Shown one piece after another: positions 23,265 through 29,644 of a DNA stretch of 64,000 nucleotides. A program made the position numbers and the translations under genes. Within the stretch, counting starts at the first letter, position 1, and each line of letters starts with the position of its first letter. This stretch comes from a virus, in IMG/VR virus record IMGVR_UViG_3300020171_000022, positions 1 to 64,000 of that record; one strand, given 5' to 3'. A model generated the notes under the pieces. The model saw only the letters and a list, made by a program, of their open reading frames with translations, made no database searches and had not been told where the DNA came from.

Positions 23265-23441
23265 ATGAAACAATTAGAATTGGCTAAAAAGATAGGCATT
23301 TCAAGGACTTATTTGAACGGTATCTTGAATGAAAAAAGGATTCCTGGAATTGAATTAGCAAAAAGAATAAGTAAAATTACCGGCAAAGATTTCTTTGAGA
23401 TGAGAAAAGATATAAAAAAATTGTTAAAGGAGCTACTGTAG
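23265..23441 (+). CDS. Cro/XRE-type HTH regulator
   Basis: 58 residues forming an HTH of the XRE type: QLELAKKIGISRTYLNGILNEKR, with helix 3 at RTYLNGI. I start at 23265 because the in-frame ATG at 23256 is inside the -10 box. It lies directly at the divergent early promoters, so it probably binds them as a Cro-like repressor. No opposing CI-like gene is visible in the window, so lysogeny is not implied. Confidence 0.8.
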   Translation: MKQLELAKKIGISRTYLNGILNEKRIPGIELAKRISKITGKDFFEMRKDIKKLLKELL

Positions 23442-23442
23442 A

Positions 23443-24267
23443 ATGAATGAACTTCAAACTCAAATAAACCTTAAACAAAAATTAGATAAGATCGATAAAC
23501 AGGTCTACGGAGAAGTGTTTGAGGGTTTCTGTGGATCAAGGTTGAGAATCTTAATTGCAATGTGGGAGAAGGGGGAGGTGATTATTTCGGATTTTAGGGG
23601 AGGTAAAATCCGAACTTGGAATAAATTATCCATTGAAACTGGTAGGAGTGATAAATCTCTCAAACGCTGGCATGATCTTTATAAGAAATGTCCTGATAAG
23701 GAAAAATATATAAGAATCGCAGAAAAGCAAGCCGAGGAATGGACGGAAAAGGTGTTAAAACTTGGCTGGGAAGCCCTTCTATTGTCCGGTTCAAAGGAAT
23801 GGTATACACCAAAGGAATATATCGATTCGGTTTATGAAGTCCTATCCGAAATAGATTTAGACCCCGCCTCATGTAAAGAAGCTAATCGAACCGTTAAAGC
23901 CAAGAAATTTTATTCAAAAGAAGATGATGCTCTCTCTTGTTCATGGATAGGTAAGATATTTTTAAATCCACCATACGGCAATGACGGCCCTCCTTTTGTT
24001 GAAAAGTTAATTCAAGAAATTAAAGCCGGAAATGTTATCGAAGCTATCTTACTGGTCAATTCCAGGGCCACAGATGCAGAATGGTATCAACCTCTTTATA
24101 ATGGACTTATTTGTTTTACGGATCACCGTATAGATTTTGATTCACCTGATGAAAAAAATACGAGTTCGACTCATGGCAGTTGTTTTATTTATTTTGGGCC
24201 TAATGAAAAAAAATTTGCTGATTCATTTTCAAAACATGGAAGCATTTTAAAGAGATTTAATGGGTAA
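23443..24267 (+). CDS. Phage-type N6-adenine DNA methyltransferase
   Basis: 274 residues. YTPKEYIDSVYEVL, DLDPASCKEANR and FLNPPYG (the NPPY catalytic motif) are the hallmarks of the phage Dam-like family. Residues 1-115 form a separate, basic N-terminal part (SDKSLKRWHDLYKK, KQAEEWTEKVL) that may bind DNA. It starts two bases after the HTH gene. Likely protects phage DNA or adjusts host regulation. Confidence 0.85.
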   Translation: MNELQTQINLKQKLDKIDKQVYGEVFEGFCGSRLRILIAMWEKGEVIISDFRGGKIRTWNKLSIETGRSDKSLKRWHDLYKKCPDKEKYIRIAEKQAEEWTEKVLKLGWEALLLSGSKEWYTPKEYIDSVYEVLSEIDLDPASCKEANRTVKAKKFYSKEDDALSCSWIGKIFLNPPYGNDGPPFVEKLIQEIKAGNVIEAILLVNSRATDAEWYQPLYNGLICFTDHRIDFDSPDEKNTSSTHGSCFIYFGPNEKKFADSFSKHGSILKRFNG

Positions 24268-24658
24268 TATAAAGAATCAAAAAGCACATTCTGAAATAAG
24301 GGTGGATTGGGAATTTTTAAACGATTGTTTTCCAAGAAATATTCGGGTTACAGATTTGGATGGTTTTATCGAAATAAATTCCAGGGTTTTAATTTTGGAA
24401 CATAAACAAAAAAATCAAGAAATTCCATATGGACAGGCAATGGCGTTTACGAAGATAATAGAAAAAAATAAAATTAAAGTGATTGTTTTCTGGGCAGATT
24501 TAGATAATATGGGAAATATAGTTAAACTTTATCAAACAAGAATTTTTGATTCAACAGATTCAAATGTTTCGATAAAAAATGATTATTGGCCAAATATCCA
24601 GAATTTAAAAGACAAAATTAAAGCATGGGTAAAATGGGCGGAGGAACAAGAAAAATAA
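24260..24658 (+). CDS. PD-(D/E)XK-like nuclease-fold protein
   Basis: 132 residues. CFPRNIRVTDLDGFIE followed by RVLILEHKQ places an Asp and an E-x-K at the spacing of restriction-like nuclease cores, and IKVIVFW forms the next strand. Proteins of this pattern are frequent in phages and generally untested. The start overlaps the methyltransferase gene, suggesting they act together. Confidence 0.6.
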   Translation: MGNIKNQKAHSEIRVDWEFLNDCFPRNIRVTDLDGFIEINSRVLILEHKQKNQEIPYGQAMAFTKIIEKNKIKVIVFWADLDNMGNIVKLYQTRIFDSTDSNVSIKNDYWPNIQNLKDKIKAWVKWAEEQEK

Positions 24659-24697
24659 GTGACTTTATCATTCTACGGAAGGCTATCGGGATAACCC

Positions 24698-24874
24698 ATG
24701 AATCCCATAACCACGGTTTATCGCCTAAAATTAAGGGGTTATAATCTCGCCGATATTGCAAGGGAGGTAAAAACATCACGGCAACTTGTGCGGGCAACCA
24801 TTTATACGAATCCGCAGAGGGGAAAGATAATGATGAAGATCAGGAAAAGGATTGAGGAAATCCTGAATAATTAA
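24698..24874 (+). CDS. Small HTH DNA-binding protein, 58 residues
   Basis: The sequence LRGYNLADIAREVKTSRQLVRATIY is a clear HTH, similar in form to Ner/Nlp-like regulators, followed by a basic helix (KIMMKIRKRIEEIL). The ATG at 24698 follows a weak site. It lies in the rightward early operon shortly upstream of the cassette array and could regulate it. Confidence 0.65.
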   Translation: MNPITTVYRLKLRGYNLADIAREVKTSRQLVRATIYTNPQRGKIMMKIRKRIEEILNN

Positions 24875-24884
24875 AGGAGGTAAC

Positions 24885-24980
24885 ATGTTCTTAACCGGAC
24901 TCATCATCGGCCTATTTATTGGAGCATTTATAGGCATCCTCACGGTGTGCATATTGAGGGTGAGCAACGACGATGCCTAA
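24885..24980 (+). CDS. Tiny single-span membrane peptide
   Basis: 31 residues: MFLTGLIIGLFIGAFIGIL is a Gly-zipper type membrane helix, followed by a short charged tail. AAAGGAGG lies 4 bases before the ATG, and the stop overlaps the next gene. Function unknown. Confidence 0.55.
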   Translation: MFLTGLIIGLFIGAFIGILTVCILRVSNDDA

Positions 24981-25179
24981 ATGCTTCTTCTGCCAGGCTC
25001 TGATCGATCCCCTCACTTCGAGATGCATAAATGGTCATTCAATCGATGTCGCCTACGTTTTGAGAGTTCGAGCCGAACAGGCCAAGCATACCATTAAACG
25101 CCATACCTTCTGGGGAGACTATAAAACTCGGAAGAGGGGAAGGAAGAAAAAATTAGATAAACTTTTAGAAAAGGATTAA
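24973..25179 (+). CDS. Small zinc-finger protein, basic C-terminus
   Basis: 68 residues. KCFFCQALIDPLTSRCINGH gives a C-x2-C...C-x3-H zinc site; the C-terminus is strongly basic (YKTRKRGRKKKLDKLL). The same KCFFC opening recurs in the protein at 29645. Probably nucleic-acid binding. The right cassette array starts 17 bases after its stop. Confidence 0.6.
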   Translation: MPKCFFCQALIDPLTSRCINGHSIDVAYVLRVRAEQAKHTIKRHTFWGDYKTRKRGRKKKLDKLLEKD

Positions 25180-25195
25180 GGGAGATCATCGAGGG

Positions 25196-25314
25196 CATCT
25201 ACTTCTAGTGAGTTGCGGCCAATAGGGTGAAAACCAAAATAAGAGATTGCATAAGACAATCCATATGAGTGAAAGGCTCTTCTATTGGCCGTCAACTCCA
25301 GTGATTTGTTATCT
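25196..25314 (+). repeat. RA1, 119-bp long attC-type site
   Basis: Starts CATCTAC, has a strong long stem (AGTTGCGGCCAATAG with CTATTGGCCGTCAACT) around a 45-base AT-rich loop, and ends AGTGATTT-GTTATCT. Its 5' core departs from consensus. It is the first site of the right array. Confidence 0.65.
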
Positions 25315-25427
25315 TGCTTGACTCAATAGGAATGACAAAAAGTGCTAACCCGAATAACACTGACAAATCATTCGGCTGACGGGCAGCAAACCGGAACCGT
25401 AATAGTTTCGGGGTTAAGCAAGATAAC
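25309..25427 (+). other. Cassette without a clear gene
   Basis: The insert between RA1 and RA2 holds only a 15-codon frame (25332-25379, MTKSANPNNTDKSFG). Its ends match over ten bases (GTTATCTTGC and GCAAGATAAC). GCTAACCCGAA near the start can pair with TTTCGGGGTTAAGC near the end, so the insert may encode a folded RNA or be regulatory. Confidence 0.5.
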
Positions 25428-25475
25428 GTAGAGGTCAGCGGCGCTTTGGGTGTCCGCTGGAGTGATTGGTTATGC
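25421..25475 (+). repeat. RA2, 55-bp attC-type site
   Basis: AGATAAC core, GTAGAGGTCAGCGG arm, TCCGCTGGAGTGATTG arm, GTTATGC core. GGAG in the right arm is 9 bases before the ATG contained in the core. Confidence 0.85.
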
Positions 25476-25657
25476 CAGATATAATCCAAGAGATCCACCA
25501 AATCGAAGAAATTGCGTGGCAATGGTTTGCAGAGATATATCCACATGAATGCTATGCCAGTTGGCCTGACCGATTCTGGGACTTCTTCCATATCAAATGT
25601 CCTAATGTGACACGTGAACAGATGGAACGGATACTTTCAGAAACGGATGATGCATAA
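25472..25657 (+). CDS. Cassette protein of unknown function, 61 residues
   Basis: The ATG is the last part of the GTTATGC core of RA2 and the stop TAA is in the GCATAAC core of RA3, so the frame spans the entire cassette. The product is acidic and aromatic (IEEIAWQWFAEIYPHECYASW, FWDFFHIKCP). No known domain. Translation would use the GGAG in the attC arm. Confidence 0.65.
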   Translation: MPDIIQEIHQIEEIAWQWFAEIYPHECYASWPDRFWDFFHIKCPNVTREQMERILSETDDA

Positions 25658-25706
25658 CGTAGAGGTCAGCGGCGCTTTGGGTGTCCGCTGGAGTGATTGG
25701 TTAGGC
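25652..25706 (+). repeat. RA3, 55-bp attC-type site
   Basis: GCATAAC core to GTTAGGC core, with arms identical to RA2 over most of their length. GTTAGGC fits GTTRRRY exactly. Confidence 0.85.
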
Positions 25707-25728
25707 GAAAACCACGAAAGGAGATTAT

Positions 25729-25917
25729 ATGGAAGATAACGAAAAATGTACAGTGCAATGTGACTCAAGGGTTGGTTCAGTATGTATGAAATATGCAAAA
25801 ATGATTATGCGAAATAAAGAATCAAATAAATATGACCATGTTAATTCCACAGAAGTAGGGATAAAAGTCCCGCAATGTTTATTTGCCGATAGTAAACGGC
25901 AAGGACACGTTGCCTAA
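25729..25917 (+). CDS. Cassette Cys-containing protein, 62 residues
   Basis: Starts behind AAGGAGATTAT. Contains KCTVQCDSRVGSVCMKYAKM and a later QCLF, four Cys that could bind metal. Ends GHVA with the stop in the GCCTAAC core of RA4. Cassette ends match exactly (GTTAGGC and GCCTAAC). Function unknown. Confidence 0.6.
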   Translation: MEDNEKCTVQCDSRVGSVCMKYAKMIMRNKESNKYDHVNSTEVGIKVPQCLFADSKRQGHVA

Positions 25918-25968
25918 CGTAGAAATCAGCGGGAGCCTTTGGCAATCCGCTGGATTGACTGGTTAGGT
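25912..25968 (+). repeat. RA4, 57-bp attC-type site
   Basis: GCCTAAC core, GTAGAAATCAGCGGG arm, TCCGCTGGATTGACTG arm, GTTAGGT core. The AGGTGA across the core is placed to act as ribosome binding site for the next gene (ATG at 25974). Confidence 0.85.
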
Positions 25969-25973
25969 GATTT

Positions 25974-26192
25974 ATGACCTTTGAATTATTTAATTGCACC
26001 CAAGTTCTTTTACGAGAGATTGCCATGCCCAAAGTAAGGCAAAAAGATATTTCTGCTACCTATGCTCTTGCGCTGCGGAGTTCCGATCCAACTGATTGGA
26101 AATCTGTAAATGAGGCAATCATAAAAAGATGGAGCCTATCTGGGTTAAAGCGAATTAAAGATATGGCTTGGTCTGGAAAATGTTTCACCTAA
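25974..26192 (+). CDS. Cassette protein of unknown function, 72 residues
   Basis: Start 3 bases after AGGTGA in the RA4 core. A short N-terminal part precedes VRQKDISATYALALRSSDPTDWKSV, and helical sequence with basic residues follows. No domain recognised. The stop TAA is in the ACCTAAC core of RA5; cassette ends match exactly. Confidence 0.6.
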   Translation: MTFELFNCTQVLLREIAMPKVRQKDISATYALALRSSDPTDWKSVNEAIIKRWSLSGLKRIKDMAWSGKCFT

Positions 26193-26241
26193 CGCAAAGG
26201 TCAGCGGCGTGTCGCACGTCCGCTGGAGTGACTTGTTATAT
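26187..26241 (+). repeat. RA5, 55-bp attC-type site
   Basis: ACCTAAC core, GCAAAGGTCAGCGG arm, TCCGCTGGAGTGACTT arm, GTTATAT core. Confidence 0.85.
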
Positions 26242-26266
26242 TTTTTATTAAAGTGAGGGAAGAAAA

Positions 26267-26413
26267 ATGAAATGCACCGATTGCGGCAAAGAACTTTCCA
26301 AGGAACAAGAAAAACATAATGAAGAAATAGCAGTAAAATCAGGAACAAAGAAATTAGATATGTGTGGTAATTGTTGGGCAGATTATTGCCGGCACGCTGA
26401 AACGGGTCAATGA
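26267..26413 (+). CDS. Cassette zinc-ribbon protein, 48 residues
   Basis: KCTDCGKEL and MCGNCWADYC give two Cys pairs of a small zinc ribbon around a charged helix. Preceded by GAGGGAAG. The stop is just before the ATATAAC core of RA6; ends match exactly (GTTATAT and ATATAAC). Similar small zinc proteins recur in both arrays. Function unknown. Confidence 0.65.
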   Translation: MKCTDCGKELSKEQEKHNEEIAVKSGTKKLDMCGNCWADYCRHAETGQ

Positions 26414-26470
26414 ATATAACGTGCGGATAACCCGCCGCTATTGGCGGTCGGGTTGATTGACTGGTTATAC
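26414..26470 (+). repeat. RA6, 57-bp attC-type site
   Basis: ATATAAC core, GTGCGGATAACCCGCCG arm, CGGGTTGATTGACTG arm, GTTATAC core. Its arms are of a different subtype, shared with LA6 of the left array. Confidence 0.85.
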
Positions 26471-26479
26471 GGAGGTCTT

Positions 26480-26632
26480 ATGTCTTTATTTTCTGATGAA
26501 GAGATTTGTATCGGTTGTAAATATGCCATGTTTCACGATTGTTGCCATAAATTTTGTTTTTGTGATGAAAACCATGAAAGTGATAGAGACCATGTTTGTG
26601 GCAAGTGCCCATATAAAATTAATTCCACATAA
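26480..26632 (+). CDS. Cassette Cys-rich protein, 50 residues
   Basis: Starts behind GGAGG. Eight Cys and several His (ICIGCKYAMFHDCCHKFCFC, then CGKCPY) indicate a multi-metal or iron-sulphur-type small protein. A longer frame on the same strand covers this region but is a shadow. The ends of this cassette match only partly (GTTATAC and ACATAAC). Function unknown. Confidence 0.65.
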   Translation: MSLFSDEEICIGCKYAMFHDCCHKFCFCDENHESDRDHVCGKCPYKINST

Positions 26633-26681
26633 CGTAGAGATCAGCGGTGCTTTAAGCATCCGCTGGAGTGATTGGTTATCT
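26627..26681 (+). repeat. RA7, 55-bp attC-type site
   Basis: ACATAAC core, GTAGAGATCAGCGG arm, TCCGCTGGAGTGATTG arm, GTTATCT core. Confidence 0.85.
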
Positions 26682-26702
26682 GATCTTTATACGGGAGGAT
26701 AT

Positions 26703-26873
26703 ATGACTGATAAAGAAAAATTGGTGGGGATACGACAAGCATTGAAAGACATAATAGCCTATCCTAAAGAAGGGGGTTATCCTTCCGAGGTAGTTTACGA
26801 TAAGTTTGCGTATAAACGTATCGTGAAATCGTATCGTGATGGGCTTAAACAAGTTCTTCGTGACTACAGATAA
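26703..26873 (+). CDS. Small cassette protein, 56 residues
   Basis: The ATG at 26703 follows GGGAGGATAT. Basic helical protein (DKEKLVGIRQALKDII, YKRIVKSYRDGLKQVL). The stop is in the AGATAAC core of RA8, and cassette ends match exactly. No domain recognised. Confidence 0.6.
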   Translation: MTDKEKLVGIRQALKDIIAYPKEGGYPSEVVYDKFAYKRIVKSYRDGLKQVLRDYR

Positions 26874-26954
26874 CGATGAAGATAAGCGGGCGGGCACAAA
26901 TGATGAATGAAAATAAAAGGGCTATTTCCGCTCCGCTTGATCGCCTTGTTATAC
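26868..26954 (+). repeat. RA8, 87-bp attC-type site containing a start codon
   Basis: AGATAAC core, AAGCGGGCGGG arm, ATGs at 26900 and 26903, CCGCTCCGCTTGATCGCC arm, GTTATAC core. Length and internal ATG resemble LA5, LA8 and LA9, and the frame runs through the core into the methyltransferase cassette. Confidence 0.75.
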
Positions 26955-27496
26955 CTCATGGGGGTTTCCGGTGTATCGTGGCCGATCCGCCGTGGCATTA
27001 TGGCGTATGGGGCGGGGGTAGCGGAAGAGGATCGCGAGGTCTTGTTTTGGATGGGAAAAGTGTTCCGATGCCTTATCCAACTATGACAATTGATGAAATC
27101 GCCGCACTCCCCGTTGATAGATGCGCCGCAAATAATTGCGACCTGTATCTATGGACAACGCAGAAATACTTGCCAGATGGTTTCAGGATTATGCAAATAT
27201 GGGGCTTCCGGTATTGTCAAACCTTGACTTGGTGTAAGATTCCGCGAGGACTTGGGCAAGGCGGATTGTTCTGTCCGACAACAGAATTTATACTATTGGG
27301 GCGCAAAGGAACAATGCCACAGGGTAAGCGGCGTATTGATTCGACATGGTGGCAAGTCAAACGCCCGCATAACTCGCACAGCACAAAGCCTGAATTTTTT
27401 CAAGATTTGATTGAACAGGTGAGCAATGAGCCACGGCTGGAATTGTTTGCCCGCCGTTTTCGTTTAGGATGGACGGTATGGGGTAATGAGGTATAA
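26900..27496 (+). CDS. Cassette MT-A70-type adenine methyltransferase, starts inside attC
   Basis: 198 residues from the ATG at 26900 inside RA8 (26903 is also possible). DPPWHYG is the catalytic motif; YLWTTQKYLPDGFRI, LTWCKIPRGLGQGG and the final LFARRFRLGWTVWGNEV are typical of MT-A70 phage proteins. The first 18 residues are encoded by the attC site. The stop is in the GTATAAC core of RA9, and ends match over ten bases. Likely DNA adenine methylation against restriction. Confidence 0.85.
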   Translation: MMNENKRAISAPLDRLVIPHGGFRCIVADPPWHYGVWGGGSGRGSRGLVLDGKSVPMPYPTMTIDEIAALPVDRCAANNCDLYLWTTQKYLPDGFRIMQIWGFRYCQTLTWCKIPRGLGQGGLFCPTTEFILLGRKGTMPQGKRRIDSTWWQVKRPHNSHSTKPEFFQDLIEQVSNEPRLELFARRFRLGWTVWGNEV

Positions 27497-27546
27497 CGTA
27501 GAGGTCAGCCGCACTTTTGAGTGTCGGCTGGAGTGACTGGTTATAC
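27491..27546 (+). repeat. RA9, 56-bp attC-type site
   Basis: GTATAAC core, GTAGAGGTCAGCCG arm, GTCGGCTGGAGTGACTG arm, GTTATAC core. The arms carry compensating changes (CAGCCG with CGGCTG) relative to the other sites, supporting selection for the folded stem. Confidence 0.85.
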
Positions 27547-27577
27547 GTTTTTTAATTTTATCATGGAGGTTAAAAAC

Positions 27578-27823
27578 ATGGCAACACAATTATCAAGAGA
27601 GAAAGTAGCACAAGCATGGTGCAAGCCTACAACGAGTCATAAAGTGATGGATGTAGAGTTGGCAGAAGCCTTCGCCGAGATTCTTGATGAAATATGGTCT
27701 AAGCCCTGGCTCGGAAATGCCACTACGGACGAATTGCTGACTGAAATCAGAACACGCATTGAGATGGATGGTAAACTTCAATACCGAACTATTGATGTAG
27801 TTTTTACATCTCATTCTGTATAA
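27578..27823 (+). CDS. Small cassette protein, 81 residues
   Basis: Start at 27578, 8 bases after GGAGG; an upstream in-frame ATG overlaps that site. Helical protein with AQAWCKPTTSHKVMDVELAEAFAEIL. The pattern is common among small phage proteins of unknown role. The stop is in the GTATAAC core of RA10 and ends match exactly. Confidence 0.6.
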   Translation: MATQLSREKVAQAWCKPTTSHKVMDVELAEAFAEILDEIWSKPWLGNATTDELLTEIRTRIEMDGKLQYRTIDVVFTSHSV

Positions 27824-27842
27824 CAGTGTAATAAGCTGGCAG
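27818..27842 (+). repeat. RA10, terminal attC half-site
   Basis: GTATAAC followed by AGTGTAATAAGC, nearly identical to LA10 at the end of the left array. No matching second arm is seen in the 230 bases before the next gene, which otherwise show no clear feature. Confidence 0.55.
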
Positions 27843-28071
27843 AGATGATGAGGAAGATTTAGGGGAGATTCACGTGGGCATCCTACTCCGCAAAGCCGGT
27901 CCCCTGGAAAAGGGGAAGGGACGAGCGAACCTGGAATCTTTCCTGACGTTGCCTGACGAAAAACAGGATGGGCCACCTTCCGGCGTAACCTGATTAAAGT
28001 AGGTATGGTGGGACGGCCATGGGCCAATCACATCATTAAGCCGGTCATTTAAAATAAGGGCCTGATTCTTT

Positions 28072-29472
28072 ATGATAATAAAAGCTGATTCTCGACATAT
28101 CCCATTATCTGACCAGTCCGTGAACTGCATTATCACATCTCCACCTTATTGGTCTTTGCGGAAATATGACATTCCCGATTTGATTTGGGATGGGGATGAA
28201 AAATGTGAACATAATTTTGATTTGAAGAGTTTGGAAATCCCTACTGGAACTGGTGGAAATTGGCAACAAGCAAATAACGGTCCTGGATTGGCAATGGGTA
28301 AAGATCAGACTCGCTTTAAAGGTGATTGCAGAGAAGCAAATAAAGTCGACACGGTAAAGATTCAACAAGGGTTCTGTCTTAAATGTAGTGCCTGGCGTGG
28401 TCAACTTGGCCTTGAACCCACCATTGAACTCTACCTGAAACATCTTCTTCAGATTATGGATGAGTGTAAGAGAGTGCTGAGGGATGATGGGACGATGTTT
28501 ATCAACTTAGGCGACTCCTATTATGGTGGTAAGGGCATGAGTTCTCAGGCATGGTCAACAGATCATCAGGATCGCGAAACTCTTCAAAAGTCTCAACATC
28601 AAATTTGTGGAATGGGTGAAGCAAGACCAGCAGATTTACCGCAAGGAAATATTCTTCCTAAATCCCTCTGCCTCATTCCTGAACGGTTCGCTATTGAGAT
28701 GGTCAACCAGGGATGGATACTCAGAAATAAGATAATATGGAAAAAGCCAAATTGTATGCCTTCGTCAGCAAAAGATAGATTTACGGTCGACTGGGAAGGA
28801 ATTTTCTTCTTTGTGAAGAGTAAGAAATATTGGTTTGAGCAACAGTATGAACCTTTTTTGACAGAAAGTAATGCCGAGCGTCCACGAATGGGACAGGGAA
28901 ATCAAACTATTTACAATCAAAAAAGGCGGGGTTTAATAAAAGGCAATGTTCAAATAGGAAGCGAACAGAGACACTCCGCCAATATAAATTACGGCTTAAA
29001 GGGCCGTAACCGTCGCTGTGTCTGGACAATAAGCACGGCCGCTTACTCCGAGGCCCATTTTGCAACCTTCCCAGAAGCCCTTGTCGAACCGATGATTAGG
29101 GCAGGATGTCCTAAATTCGTTTGTAATAAGTGTGGGAAGGCGAGGGAGAAGATTGTTGATGTTGAATATATTAAAAATAGACCGTCGGCGGGCAACGATC
29201 CACGAAGTAGGAATGAGGATAAACTGGCTGGAGGTAGGGGACCAGGTGGATATCGTGGGAATAATCTTCTTAAACAAACTAAAGAAATTGGCCTCACCGA
29301 TTGCGGTTGTAACGCTGGTTTCCGGCCTGGAATAGTCCTTGATCCATTCTGCGGAAGTGGAACAGTCTTAAGGGTAGCTGAGAGGTTAGGCAGGCAGGTT
29401 ATAGGGATTGACTTGGGATATGAGGAATTAGCAGATAAGAGAATATCTTGGAATCAGATGGAGTTAATTTAA
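28072..29472 (+). CDS. DNA methyltransferase with TSPPYW motif
   Basis: 466 residues. ITSPPYWSLRKYD is the catalytic motif and LDPFCGSGTVLRVAERLGRQVIGIDL the SAM-binding part, in the order of beta-class N4-cytosine or N6-adenine methyltransferases. The central part is long and has a C-x2-C pair (CNKCGKAREK), a possible zinc-dependent recognition region. It has no restriction partner in the window, so it is probably an anti-restriction enzyme. Confidence 0.85.
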   Translation: MIIKADSRHIPLSDQSVNCIITSPPYWSLRKYDIPDLIWDGDEKCEHNFDLKSLEIPTGTGGNWQQANNGPGLAMGKDQTRFKGDCREANKVDTVKIQQGFCLKCSAWRGQLGLEPTIELYLKHLLQIMDECKRVLRDDGTMFINLGDSYYGGKGMSSQAWSTDHQDRETLQKSQHQICGMGEARPADLPQGNILPKSLCLIPERFAIEMVNQGWILRNKIIWKKPNCMPSSAKDRFTVDWEGIFFFVKSKKYWFEQQYEPFLTESNAERPRMGQGNQTIYNQKRRGLIKGNVQIGSEQRHSANINYGLKGRNRRCVWTISTAAYSEAHFATFPEALVEPMIRAGCPKFVCNKCGKAREKIVDVEYIKNRPSAGNDPRSRNEDKLAGGRGPGGYRGNNLLKQTKEIGLTDCGCNAGFRPGIVLDPFCGSGTVLRVAERLGRQVIGIDLGYEELADKRISWNQMELI

Positions 29473-29481
29473 AATTATCTC

Positions 29482-29510
29482 TTGACATTTGGATGTGAAT
29501 GGTTTAGGAT
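29482..29510 (+). promoter_or_regulatory. Promoter before structured RNA candidate
   Basis: TTGACA (29482-29487), 17-bp spacer, TAGGAT (29505-29510). Transcription would start near 29517, directly at the folded region. Confidence 0.65.
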
Positions 29511-29516
29511 GGGGAT

Positions 29517-29626
29517 AGGCGGTGTAAGATGGACAGGAACCATAAAACTAAAATTAGCCGATTAAAGACCTCCTCACGGAAGCACCGCCAATGCTTACTG
29601 TCCAAACCGTGTAGGGGGTTTTTTTT
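29517..29626 (+). ncRNA. Candidate structured RNA or attenuator ending in a terminator
   Basis: GGCGGTG (29518-29524) is complementary to CACCGCC (29583-29589), and GGACAG (29531-29536) to CTGTCC (29598-29603); the order makes these two helices cross, as in a pseudoknot. Both 3' partners lie in the loop of a strong intrinsic terminator (CCTCCTCACGG with CCGTGTAGGGGG, then eight T). So the 5' part and the terminator can interact. It may be an attenuator for the genes from 29645 or an independent small RNA. No known riboswitch class is recognised. Confidence 0.5.
29569..29626 (+). terminator. Strong intrinsic terminator
   Basis: An 11-bp stem with one bulge (CCTCCTCACGG and CCGTGTAGGGGG) closes a 27-base loop and is followed by eight T at 29619-29626. 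Confidence 0.75.
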
Positions 29627-29644
29627 CGGCTATTGAGGTAAACC

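Larger units (their letters stand above)
25196..27842 (+). mobile_element. Right gene-cassette array with attC-type sites (no integrase)
   Basis: Nine attC-type sites, RA1 to RA9, and a terminal half-site, RA10, in the plus direction, each after a small gene or short insert. The common form is a core ending AAC, GTAGAGGTCAGCGG, a short loop, TCCGCTGGAGTGA, TTG and a GTT core. Eight of nine cassettes have a first 7-mer that is the exact reverse complement of the 7-mer at the other end, although the 7-mers differ between cassettes. The array is continuous with the rightward early operon. No integrase or attI is seen. Confidence 0.9.

Noticed and set aside
26457-26873. 138-codon plus-strand frame across RA7
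   Set aside because: It crosses an attC site. The first half is out of phase with a Cys-rich gene with a good ribosome site; only the last 56 codons, from 26703, have a start signal.
27593-28027. 144-codon minus-strand frame
   Set aside because: Antisense to a cassette gene and attC, no ribosome site, no recognisable motif.
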